Source: Chrysochromulina tobinii (taxonomy: Eukaryota > Haptophyta > Prymnesiales > Chrysochromulinaceae). Taken from it: a stretch of 23,051 nt of DNA. The stretch is from positions 1-23,051 of the forward strand of contig JWZX01002456.1 in the NCBI GenBank assembly GCA_001275005.1, read 5' to 3'. The notes under the pieces were generated by a model that made no database searches, had not been told where the DNA came from, and saw only the letters and a list, made by a program, of their open reading frames with translations. A program made the translations under genes and the position numbers. Of this stretch, positions 8,619 through 16,680 are shown piece by piece (positions within the stretch are counted from its first letter, which is position 1; each line of letters starts with the position of its first letter).

Positions 8619-9953
8619 ATGCCCTGTTGGTGTTGCTGCTGCTGCTCGACGACCACATCAGACGACGTGTCTACGAGCTTCTGTACGAATGAAACCGGTT
8701 CGGTGGTGCCGCTTCCTCCGGTGCCGCTTGATTCTGTCACGCACACGCCAGCGCACGCCATCATGCGGCGTGATGACTTTGAAGTCCTTGCCGTGCTTGG
8801 CCGTGGCACTTATGGCAAAGTGCTGCAGGTGCGCAAGCGCGGCTCCAGTGCGCTGTATGCCATGAAAGTGATGCACAAGGCGGATGTGATCGCCCGGAAT
8901 CAGGTGCGTCACACTCTAACGGAGCGCACGATCCTCGAAACGATGCGGCATCCGTTCATCGTGACGCTTCACTACGCCTTTCAGAGTGACAGCACGCTCT
9001 TCCTCGTGATGGCCCTCCAAAGCGGTGGCGAGCTCTTTTTCCATCTGCGGCGCGAAGGTGCCTTCTCCGAGCCGCGAGTGCGCTTGTACGCAGCTGAGAT
9101 CCTTCTCGCGCTCGACGCACTCCACCGCGCATGCTTCGTGTACCGCGACTTGAAGCCCGAGAACGTGCTGCTTGATGGCGAAGGCCATGTGCGCCTCTCC
9201 GACTTTGGCCTCGCAAAGAAAATTCAAGGGGCGCTGGACGCGGGTGGCAGCACCTTTTGTGGCACGCCATCTTACATGGCACCCGAGGTACTGCTAGGCA
9301 CCGGTCACGGCATCGCGGTCGACTGGTGGAGCTTCGGCACTCTGATCTACGAGACGCTTGCGGGGGCTCCGCCTTTCTACTCGCGCAATCTGCACGAGAT
9401 GTATCGCAAAATCCTGTGCGGCGACCTCCGATGGCCGCCGAGCATGAGCAAGGCGGCGCGCGGGCTTCTTGAGCGCCTGCTGGTTCGCGACCCGCTGCGA
9501 CGGCTGGGCGCACGGGGCGCAGCCCAGATCCAGCAGCAACAGTTTTTCAAGCCGCTCGAGTTTCGGCGAGTGCTTGCGCGCGACTATAAGCCTATTTTTC
9601 AGCCAACGCTCGTGGGCGCCTCGCCGTCCGTGCAGGCGCTCGACACTACCAACTTTGACAGCAGCTTCACTGGCGAGGTGGTCTGCGAGGTTGACCTTGA
9701 TGCGCCGTCCATCGGCGGCGGCACCCACTCCGCGGCAGGGCAGCATGCGGGGCCCGGGCAGGACAATGGCGACGGAGCTGCAGCAGCGCTCGCCGACCCG
9801 TCAGATCGCGCCGTAACCGTCGAGCAGGCGCCAGCAACAGCGCTCCGCCAACCCGAGGACGTTGCTGGGGATGAGCCTATCAAAGAGGGCCCGTGGGACG
9901 CGTGGCGAGACTTTGCCATCGGGTACACGCACACGCCAGCGAGTCACTGGTGA
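8619..9953 (+). CDS. AGC-family Ser/Thr protein kinase (S6K/Akt/SGK-like)
   Basis: 444 residues in a single exon. All kinase motifs are present: glycine loop GRGTYGKV at 61-68, ATP-anchoring Lys83 (YAMKV), catalytic YRDLKPEN with Asp177, DFG with Asp195, and an activation loop TFCGTPSYMAPE with Thr212 as the expected PDK1 site. The kinase domain is followed by an AGC tail (FFKPLEFRRVL, YKPIFQP, TNFDSSFTGE), most like S6K and SGK. The C-terminus FAIGYTHTP resembles a loose hydrophobic motif with Thr437. A Cys cluster, MPCWCCCCC, starts the protein and may be S-acylated. The ATG at 8763 (MRRDDFEVL) has the better Kozak context and would remove it. Such kinases act downstream of TOR or PI3K in other eukaryotes. 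A disordered Gly/Ala stretch separates the tail from the end. Confidence 0.88.
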   Translation: MPCWCCCCCSTTTSDDVSTSFCTNETGSVVPLPPVPLDSVTHTPAHAIMRRDDFEVLAVLGRGTYGKVLQVRKRGSSALYAMKVMHKADVIARNQVRHTLTERTILETMRHPFIVTLHYAFQSDSTLFLVMALQSGGELFFHLRREGAFSEPRVRLYAAEILLALDALHRACFVYRDLKPENVLLDGEGHVRLSDFGLAKKIQGALDAGGSTFCGTPSYMAPEVLLGTGHGIAVDWWSFGTLIYETLAGAPPFYSRNLHEMYRKILCGDLRWPPSMSKAARGLLERLLVRDPLRRLGARGAAQIQQQQFFKPLEFRRVLARDYKPIFQPTLVGASPSVQALDTTNFDSSFTGEVVCEVDLDAPSIGGGTHSAAGQHAGPGQDNGDGAAAALADPSDRAVTVEQAPATALRQPEDVAGDEPIKEGPWDAWRDFAIGYTHTPASHW

Positions 9954-10369
9954 GGTTGGTGGTGACCGTTGGTATCGGGAGGGTACTCCCGCCGCGGGCG
10001 CACGCCTCGCTCCTCGTCGCGTGGTGCGGTCTCGCAGGAATAACGGCGCGTTCGTGTTTCGTTCGTCCCGTAGAAACCGCAACGGCGCAGAACGGGCCCG
10101 ATCCGGGGATCCTCCCCCCGATCGTGCGAACTGCGCGATGCATCGACGAGGATGTTGGATGCCGAAGCGGTACACACCGCCGTCAACACATGTACACGAC
10201 ATGTTCGACATTACGACACAACAAATTTTTAGAGGCAACGGTCCCGCAAGCGCAACGTCCGGGTGGCGTGTAGCCCCGTTCTAAACGGCTGCCGTACACC
10301 GCGTAGCGTACGGTACGTACACGCCCCGTCCGCGCCGGGGCGCGATCCCGCGGCACGTCTTTGTTCCGT
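9954..10369. other. Intergenic stretch, nothing recognised
   Basis: Follows the kinase gene. Several overlapping open frames on both strands carry no domain and look like GC-rich chance frames. No RNA gene or clear repeat was seen. It presumably holds the 3' untranslated region of the kinase transcript. Confidence 0.5.
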
Positions 10370-11234
10370 TCAGCGCGAGGCCTCTGGGCGATCGGCTAGG
10401 CTCGGCGCGCCTTCAAGTATTTCGATTAACGCGAACCATCCGAACAACACGATAAAGCGTAGACAAAGCGCCAAAGGCCGCGCGCCTTCCACCGCCAATG
10501 TGCAATGACACGCCAACGGTTCCACCGCCCCGCCTTCGGCCTTGGGCTTGGCCTCGTTGCCTTGGCCTCGTTGCCTTGGCCCTACACGTGCTCCCTCGAG
10601 CACACTGCGCATGGCGCTGCGATATCTTATGGATCCTGGCTTGAGCGGGCCTACGAACTCGTTGGCGAACTCCTCTAGCTGCGATTGATAAAGGATGCAT
10701 TCTCGACCACGGGTGGAATGTGTATCGGGTCTAACATCGGAGCTGTGTCGAGCACCTGCACCGGCGGCGGCGGCGGTATGAGCGGCGGAGGGGCCCGGCA
10801 GCTTTGGTTCCTCGAGCACTCCGAGCTGTTGTTCGTGCTCCTCACGCCGCCCGACACGATGCCCGACACCGCAGCCATCTGCGGATGAACGAATGCCGGC
10901 GCTAGCGGCGACAGCACCGACTGCGCCTCTACTTGCTGAGCCGTTTGTTCGAGGGCGCAGCTCTGCACGCCAGTATCTCGCTGGCATCCAGCAGCATGTT
11001 CTTCGAGGACAGCATCTAGACGAGGTATGTGGTAGCAGCATCCTGGTCACCGTCTTTGAGTTTGAGAGCTTGCTCGCAAGATTGCTTGGACATTCCAAGC
11101 GCGTCGGCGAGCGCTTTGGCACGTTGGCGACACTCACGGCGAGGAGCCTTGATCCACGTGCCGTCCAGAGCTAGCGTGTCCGTCATCATGGGTGCTCCGC
11201 AGCTAGCGTGTCCGTCGTCAACGTTGTTCCACAT
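10370..11234 (-). CDS. Possible multi-exon gene with a UBA-like domain; model uncertain
   Basis: A UBA-like three-helix pattern lies at 11016-11120: ALADALGMSKQSCEQAL, then a Gly-Asp turn and DAATTYLV. UBA domains bind ubiquitin. The frame stops at once, but two later coding-like segments in the same direction follow: 10962-10756 (SCALEQTAQQVEAQ and a Pro-rich part) and 10678-10370 (LEEFANEFVGPLKPGS). A tentative join of 11234-11022, 10962-10756 and 10678-10370 is in frame throughout (about 242 residues) using introns 11021-10963 (weak donor GTCTAG) and 10755-10679 (donor CAG then GTGCTC, acceptor ATCGCAG). It starts 12 nt beyond the stop of the AFG2B-like gene. A frameshifted pseudogene or other splice sites are equally possible. 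No family was recognised beyond UBA. Confidence 0.35.
10547..10581. repeat. 14-bp tandem repeat, about 2.5 copies
   Basis: The unit GCCTTGGCCTCGTT repeats in tandem. It lies within the last proposed exon of the uncertain UBA-like gene, where it encodes a Gln/Gly/Asn-rich stretch. Confidence 0.7.
11171..11219. repeat. Short direct repeat at the start of the UBA-like ORF
   Basis: GCTAGCGTGTCCGTC occurs twice, about 30 bp apart, covering the first codons of the UBA-like reading frame. It suggests a local duplication and makes the start of that gene uncertain. Confidence 0.6.
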
Positions 11235-11246
11235 CTAGCGCGGTTA

Positions 11247-13448
11247 TCAGGCTGCGCCGTGGACTTGCAGATAGCCGGCATCAAAGTGGTGCGGCTCAAT
11301 CAGCGTCGCATGTAGGTTCTCTCTGAGTGCCTGCATGGCTGCCTCGCGGCACATGCCCGCGAGCTGCGCGCCACTCCACGCCTCGCATCGCGCCGCCAGA
11401 CTATCTAGGTGGACTGCCGGGGCGAGCGGCATGGTTCGCGTGTGCACGCGGAGCACCTCGGCCCGGCCGGCGCCGTCGGGCAGGGGCACATGAATGAGCT
11501 CGTCGAAACGGCCAGGTCGAAGTAGCGCCGCGTCGATCGTGTCGAGTCGATTCGTCGCACCGATGACGACCAGCTGAGCAGCAGGGGCGATGCCATCCAT
11601 CTCGTTGAGCAGCGTCGAGAGAACACGCAGCTGCACCGACTCGCCAACGCCGCCGCTGCCGCCGCCGCCACCGCCGCCGCCGCCGCCTCGGTTTCCGACG
11701 ATGGCATCGAGCTCGTCGAGAAAGATGAGCGCGGGCGCACACGCGCGTCCGAGCGAGAAGAGTTCGCGCAGCTGCCGCTCCGCCTCACCCACGTATGGCG
11801 AGTAAAGCGCCGCGCCACTGAGATAATGGAAGCTGACGCCACTGGCTCCGGCTGCGGCACGCGCGAGCGAGGTTTTGGCGCACCCTGGTGGCCCGTGCAG
11901 CAGTACACCACGAGGGGCGACGACGCCTAGGCGTCTATACGCCGCCGCGCGCGTGAGCGGCCACTCGATCGCGCGGCGCAGCCGCCGCTTGACGTCGGGA
12001 ACGCCGCCGATTGCGTCCCAGTGCAGCGGCGAAGCCGGAGGCTGGGCCGAGGCCGAGGCACGGAGCACAGAGGCACGCACGCACCCGAGCGCCGCCAGCC
12101 AGTCAGCCGGCCGCAGGGCTACTGATGCCGGTGCGATCCCGGGCGACTGCGCAAGTGGCGTGTTCGTTCCCTTGCCCTCCCGCTCGCCCTCCTGCTCGCC
12201 CTCCTGCTCGCCCTCCTGAAGGGCCGTTGTCGTCGCCGCACTAGCATCTGCCTCTGCGGGTGGAGCGCGTGCTGCGGCAGCATGCGCGCGTGCAGCCGAG
12301 AGGGCTGCCTCGCGCACCAGTGCGATGAGGTCGGCGGCAGCGCACCCGTGGCACTCGTGAGCGATCAGCTCGAGATCCACAGCTGGATGGAGGCGCACCC
12401 CCCTGCAGCAGAGGCGCAACGCCGCCTCACGCTCGGCCGCGGAGGGCAACCCAAGCGGCACCTCCCACTCGAGGCGGCCTGGCCGGCGCAGCGCCTCGTC
12501 GAGCGCATGCGGACGGTTCGACGCCGCCACGGCCAGCACGCGTCCGATCGCCCGGGAGCGAAAACCGTCGAGGAGCGTGAGAAGCATGGCCACGCAGCGC
12601 GCCTGTTCGGCGGTGGTCGTCGCTTCCGACCTCTTTGGGCACAGCACGTCGAGCTCGTCGAGGAAGAGGATTGCGCACACGGGCGAGCCGCGCGCGCTGC
12701 TCGCACGCCGGGCCAATCGCGCCGCCAATAGAAATGCAGCGCGGAGACGTGTCGCGGCCTCCTCCGCTCCCGTTGCTCCGCCGCCTGGGCCATCGACGCT
12801 GACGGAGCCGTCCGCGCTGGCATCGACGCCGCTGAACGTCAAGATGCTGCGCGCGCCGCCGCTAAACGCGACGAGCGGAGCGCCGAAGGTGGCAGCTACT
12901 GTACGTACCAGGTGCGTCTTACCAGTTCCCGGTGGGCCCGAGAGCAAGGCCCCAGACGGCGGCCGGATGGAGCAGCGGCGGAAATCGTCAGCGTGCGGCG
13001 GCAACGACGCGCTTAGCAGCGCACAGAGCGCCTCATATCCTCTGCGCTGCGCTGGAAATATGCTCGCATCGGCAGGCCTCAAACTGATCACGGCGCTACC
13101 AGTGGAACTGACCGTGGTGGTCAAGCTGCCATGATGCAGTGTGTGATGGTCAAGGAGTGTCGTCTCCTGCTCCGGTGTCGCCGTCGCCTCCTCGATCTGC
13201 ACATGCGTACGGCAAGTGATGCGCCCCACTGTCATGGTGGCGCTGTGCCTACCCCTGAGGTGCACGATGGTGTATTTATGTCCACGTGGATTGTCAAACG
13301 AGAGGGAGCTGCCCACGCTGACTAGCCTTCCGCTCATCGTGGCTTGGATCTTCAACAGCAGCCGCCTTGATCCACCGGCATCCGGTTTCCTGCCCTGCGC
13401 CTGAATCCTCATTTCAGCGACGAGGCGGCCATCTTCGGCGAACGCCAT
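11247..13448 (-). CDS. Double AAA ATPase, AFG2B (SPATA5L1) type
   Basis: 733 residues in a single exon, counted from the ATG at 13448 (A at -3, G at +4). The frame extends upstream to a weaker ATG at 13547. After an N-terminal region of about 140 residues come two AAA domains. D1 has Walker A GPPGTGKT at 171-178, Walker B ILFLDELD near 260 and LRRPGRLE. D2 has Walker A GPPGCAKT at 519-526, Walker B LIFLDELDAI near 575, ATNRLDTID and LLRPGRFD. The D2 pore region SGAALYSPYVGEAE, the GCAKT Walker A and the ending RTMPLAPAVHLDSLAA fit AFG2B better than Cdc48 or NVL. Human AFG2B (about 750 residues) works with AFG2A in the 55LCC complex and in ribosome maturation. Insertions include an EGEQ-type repeat linker between D1 and D2 and a ten-glycine run after the D2 Walker B. 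Confidence 0.82.
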   Translation of the reverse strand: MAFAEDGRLVAEMRIQAQGRKPDAGGSRRLLLKIQATMSGRLVSVGSSLSFDNPRGHKYTIVHLRGRHSATMTVGRITCRTHVQIEEATATPEQETTLLDHHTLHHGSLTTTVSSTGSAVISLRPADASIFPAQRRGYEALCALLSASLPPHADDFRRCSIRPPSGALLSGPPGTGKTHLVRTVAATFGAPLVAFSGGARSILTFSGVDASADGSVSVDGPGGGATGAEEAATRLRAAFLLAARLARRASSARGSPVCAILFLDELDVLCPKRSEATTTAEQARCVAMLLTLLDGFRSRAIGRVLAVAASNRPHALDEALRRPGRLEWEVPLGLPSAAEREAALRLCCRGVRLHPAVDLELIAHECHGCAAADLIALVREAALSAARAHAAAARAPPAEADASAATTTALQEGEQEGEQEGEREGKGTNTPLAQSPGIAPASVALRPADWLAALGCVRASVLRASASAQPPASPLHWDAIGGVPDVKRRLRRAIEWPLTRAAAYRRLGVVAPRGVLLHGPPGCAKTSLARAAAGASGVSFHYLSGAALYSPYVGEAERQLRELFSLGRACAPALIFLDELDAIVGNRGGGGGGGGGGSGGVGESVQLRVLSTLLNEMDGIAPAAQLVVIGATNRLDTIDAALLRPGRFDELIHVPLPDGAGRAEVLRVHTRTMPLAPAVHLDSLAARCEAWSGAQLAGMCREAAMQALRENLHATLIEPHHFDAGYLQVHGAA
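11649..11687. repeat. GGC/GCC run encoding a polyglycine insertion
   Basis: A near-pure GCC tract that encodes ten glycines (residues 588-597), then Ser-Gly-Gly, inside the D2 AAA domain of the AFG2B-like protein, between Walker B and the next helix. Confidence 0.85.
12171..12218. repeat. 12-bp minisatellite in coding sequence
   Basis: CTCGCCCTCCTG is repeated three times exactly (12183-12218) plus one degenerate copy (12171-12182). On the minus strand it encodes EGEQEGEQEGEREGK in the linker between the two AAA domains. Confidence 0.9.
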
Positions 13449-13662
13449 CGTGGGCGTTGCGCGCGCAGGAAGCGTCAAACGGCGAAAAAACAGAGTTTCA
13501 TAAACGTGTACCAGTGAGCCGCCAACCCGAGGCGGACCGATGCCCATACATGGCAACTCGTGGGCGCGTAAATTAAGCTCTGAAGCCCGCGGAGATCGCC
13601 GTGCCCCACGGAGAGCAGGGCGCAGGCGTGTCCGCCAACCGCCCCAAAGTGGCGCCTAAGGC

Positions 13663-14449
13663 TTAACGGTAGAGGCCGTTGTTAATGTTGTCGATGATGT
13701 ACTCGGGGCGCGGCTCGAGGAAGATGAACTTCGCATCGTACTTCTTAACGGCGGCCGCCTCAGGGCCAGTCAGCTTGGCCTTCGTGTAGAGCTCCTCCTT
13801 CGACTTGTATGGCGCATTGGACACAATCTTACCCGCCGCGTTGGGGTAGACACCCGGCAGCTTCTGGTACACGCGGATGTTGGCGTTGTTCACGTCAATG
13901 ATCGACGCACCACCGAGGTAGCCGACGCCAGCGTAGTCAATCTCCGCGTTCGCAGCAGCAGCGCCGAGCAGCGCAGACACGCCGAGCACCTTGGAGAGCA
14001 GCTCGCGGCGCGCAACCGGCTCCTCCATCGACATCCTGAGCGCGCAGTCGAGAATGGTCGTGGAGTGATAAGCAGCGTGGAGGGATCATCAAGCTCCGCT
14101 GCGGCGCTGCCTTCAACGCTGCCTTCTGCGCTGCCACTGGCGAGGGAGCGCCGCGCGCAGGGATGCGGTACTTACGATGGAGAGGCAGCGCGGGTCTGCA
14201 CGGCGGCGCGCATCGTGGTCGGCGCGAAGGCCTGCGGTCGCGGTCAGAGAACCACACGCAGAGCGTTTCAGGCGATGACGAGACAAGAATAAGCGCATGG
14301 TGTGCCTCGTGTGCCTTTTTCTGCGGATGGTCTCGCGCGTCCCCAGTGGCACGTCCAGTAGGTGCTGTGCAAAGCGGCGGGTCATCCTGTCAAGGTTATC
14401 TGCTGTCGCTCACCGAGGTTGAGCAAAGCAGCGCGACGGCGGAGAGCAT
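13663..14449 (-). CDS. Photosystem II 12 kDa extrinsic protein PsbU, three exons
   Basis: Exons 14449-14414, 14231-14176 and 14035-13663 give 154 residues. The mature part (about 62-154) has PsbU hallmarks: NIRVYQKLPGVYPNAAGKI, then NAPYKS and the near-invariant end FIFLEPRPEYIIDNINNGL. PsbU is a lumenal subunit of the oxygen-evolving complex in cyanobacteria and red-lineage plastids; it stabilises the Mn cluster and Cl requirement. Splicing builds the full complex-plastid address: signal peptide MLSAVALLCSTS, AFAPTT motif at 13-18, a basic transit peptide, and a Tat-type lumen signal with Arg40-Arg41, a hydrophobic stretch and ANA before Glu62. The introns (182 and 140 nt) have GTGAGC/CCGCAG and GTAAGT/GCTCAG ends. 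The ATG has A at -3. The gene is nuclear. Confidence 0.93.
14036..14175 (-). other. PsbU intron 2
   Basis: 140-nt GT-AG intron (donor GTAAGT, acceptor CGCTCAG). It splits a Ser codon between the transit peptide exon and the lumen-signal/mature exon. Confidence 0.85.
14232..14413 (-). other. PsbU intron 1
   Basis: 182-nt GT-AG intron (donor GTGAGC, acceptor ACCGCAG), phase 0, placed exactly between the ER signal peptide and the AFAP motif. Confidence 0.85.
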
Positions 14450-14855
14450 TTTGCAGGGAGACGATCTGGGCCGCTGAGATTGTTCCATTCACATTGGAGA
14501 GAATGGGCGCCGTTGCGAGCATGTCCGGCGTCACGAGCGAGGTCCCAGCTTCGTGAGGTACAGTCGAGGCAGCGGAGACACAGAGTCGATAACTAATTCG
14601 AAAAACACCCGTCTTTATGATTAACCTGTTGATTAACCTCCATCTAATTACGAAACGCGTGTGCCGGCGAGCACGAACGTCTTTGGATCAACACAACCCT
14701 GTGCCCCCCTGGCAGCCACCCCGGGCGCGTACACCCCGCGAGGACTCTCGGTCTCGCCAGGACGCCGCCCCAACAGGCGCGGAGCGCGGACTTCGCCTCG
14801 TTTCCGCACGTGTGTTCGTGCATCTTCGCAGCAGGTCCGCGATGCCATCCGGGCT
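14450..14855. promoter_or_regulatory. PsbU upstream region
   Basis: 406 bp between the RPT3 stop and the PsbU start (both minus strand); it should hold the PsbU promoter and the RPT3 3' untranslated region. It contains an AT-rich patch at 14585-14650 with two copies of TGATTAACCT (14618-14627 and 14630-14639; AGGTTAATCA on the gene strand), about 170-190 bp upstream of the PsbU ATG. The repeats are seen; a role in expression is inference. Confidence 0.45.
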
Positions 14856-16207
14856 TCAGCGATAAAACTCAACTGCGATACAGACATCCACGAGCACGCG
14901 TATGGTGAGAGGAAGCAAGGGTCGGAAGAGGGATCACGAGCGTGAGCGTTTCGGATTCTCCCTCGCTTACAGTCTTTGTCATTCTTCTGCGTGTTGGCCT
15001 TGTACCCTTTCTCGAAATCCTTGGGCAGCACCACGTAACGGTTGTTGCGCACAGCCTGCATGCCCGCCTCCTGCACGATGCACGCAATCTCGGCTCCTGA
15101 AATCTTTTCAGGGCGCGAGACGTAGTCCTCGAGGTCGACGTCCTCGGAGAGATTCATGGGCGCAGTGAGAACCTGGAAAATGAGCCGCTTCTCACGCCGA
15201 CCAGGCTGCGGGAACTCAATCTTGCGGTCCAGTCGCCCCGGCCGCAGCAGCGCCGGATCGAGCGTGTCTGCGCGGTTGGTACACATGATCACCTTGACGT
15301 TGACGCTTTGGTCGAAGCCGTCCATCTGCGTCAGCAACTCCATCAGGATGCGCTGCACCTCGCGGTCGGCGCCCGTCTGCGCGTCGAATCGCTTCGTAGC
15401 GATCGCGTCCACCTCGTCGATGAAGATCACGGCGGGCGCATTCTCACGCGCGAGGCGGAAAACGTCGCGCACCATCCGAGGCCCCTCGCCAAGGTACTTT
15501 TGCACGAACTCGGAGCCGACGACGCGGATAAATGCGGCGGTCGTGTGATGCGCGACCGCCTTTGCGAGCATCGTCTTTCCGGTTCCCGGCGGGCCGTACA
15601 GGAGCACGCCACGCGGCGGATCGATGCCAATCTGCGCGTACAGGTCATGGTGCGTGAGCGGCAGCTCGACCGCTTCGCGGATCTCCTGCTTTTGTTGGTC
15701 GCAGCCGCCAATATCGTTGTACGACACATCGGGCCTCTCGTCGGCGCCGAGCATCGATATGGACGAGTCCGCCTCAGGCGGTAGCACGTCGACCACGGCG
15801 TTCGAGTGCCGATGAAGCGCCACCGACGCTCCTGGTTTGAGCAGCTCGCGGTTGATTGTGGAGAGGATGCGCACATAGTAATTGGAGCCCGTCGTCGAGG
15901 AGACGATTCCGTGGTTGTGGTCGATGATCTCGAGGAACTGACCGATGACAAGCGGGACGGACTGGATGCGCTTGACCTCCTCCTTAGCGCGCACGAGCTC
16001 GCGCTTCAGGTTGGACATCTCATCCTTGATGTACTCCTCCTGAATGTCGAGGAACTGCAGGTGCTTCTGCAGCGCCTTCATCCTGGAGTACAAGTCTGTC
16101 TGCGAGGTGCCCGCGCCCTTGCCTGTGGGCAAGCCGAGCACGTCGGGCATGTCCACGTCCATGCCCGGGGCAACCGCCTTGGGCAGCATGGCAGCGGTTG
16201 ACGCCAT
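14856..16207 (-). CDS. 26S proteasome regulatory ATPase RPT3 (PSMC4), two exons
   Basis: Exons 16207-14971 and 14872-14856 give 417 residues, matching the usual 418. RPT3 is one of six AAA ATPases in the proteasome base that unfold substrates and open the 20S gate. The N-terminal coiled coil is at about 35-75 ([16 protein letters not shown]), followed by an OB domain, Walker A GPPGTGKT at 205-212, Walker [11 protein letters not shown] near 259-268 and [14 protein letters not shown]. The [20 protein letters not shown] segment and [13 protein letters not shown] tail are RPT3-specific. The 98-nt intron (GTAAGC to ATCGCAG) lies after KNDKD; the last exon supplies FEFYR, giving the gate-opening HbYX-type terminus (FYK in human). 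The ATG at 16207 has G at -3 and G at +4. Confidence 0.95.
14873..14970 (-). other. RPT3 intron
   Basis: 98-nt GT-AG intron, phase 1, before a 17-nt terminal coding exon. It contains no in-frame stop if retained. Confidence 0.88.
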
Positions 16208-16680
16208 GACGCAGCGCGAGAAGAAGAGCTTCGGTGCGTCAGAGCGCCGCCGTGAAGCGCACGACAAGGCGCGCCACAAAAATACCTCGCGACACAGCGT
16301 ACACATGCGCATGTACACCACACCACACATGATGATGATGCATACACACGTATGGCGCACGCTTGTCTACGCATCCTAGGCTCCTCCCCACGTCCGCCGC
16401 GCGCGACGGGGCAAGTCGGCATCTCTCTCGGCAAGCTTCTCGGCGAGCAGCGCTGCACGGGCGCCCCAGCCAGCCCCACAAAGCATGTACAAGATTCTGC
16501 CGTTCCGCGTTTCTCGTTCGCGAATGACGGGTCATGCGGTAGTGGATCAATGCTCTGTGTGGGGAGTACATCTTCGAGCGCTCCAGACCCTTCCCCCCAG
16601 CGATCCCACGCTGCAGCCGAGGGGCTTGCAAGCAAGCCCCGACCTCCCGAATCCCACCGATTCGCCGAGAATGCGGCGGC
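16208..16680. promoter_or_regulatory. RPT3 promoter region and cold-shock gene 3' flank
   Basis: 473 bp between the RPT3 start and the stop of the cold-shock-domain gene, both on the minus strand. A 12-bp palindrome, ACATGCGCATGT, sits at 16303-16314, about 100 bp upstream of the RPT3 ATG. A perfect hairpin lies at 16621-16640 near the cold-shock gene stop. Nothing else is recognised; the open plus-strand frames here look like chance. Confidence 0.45.
16621..16640 (-). repeat. Perfect inverted repeat, 8-bp stem with CAAG loop
   Basis: GGGGCTTG CAAG CAAGCCCC, 41 nt beyond the stop codon of the cold-shock-domain gene. It could form a hairpin in the 3' untranslated region. It does not match the histone stem-loop consensus. 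Confidence 0.7.

Noticed and set aside
13449-13556. 36-residue N-terminal extension of the AFG2B-like protein
   Set aside because: The first codon there is TTG and the next ATG (13547) has poor context, whereas 13448 has A at -3 and G at +4. Not fully excluded.
14648-14970. C-terminal extension of the RPT3 reading frame (about 100 residues)
   Set aside because: It is intron and downstream sequence; splicing at 14970/14873 gives the exact family ending FEFYR.
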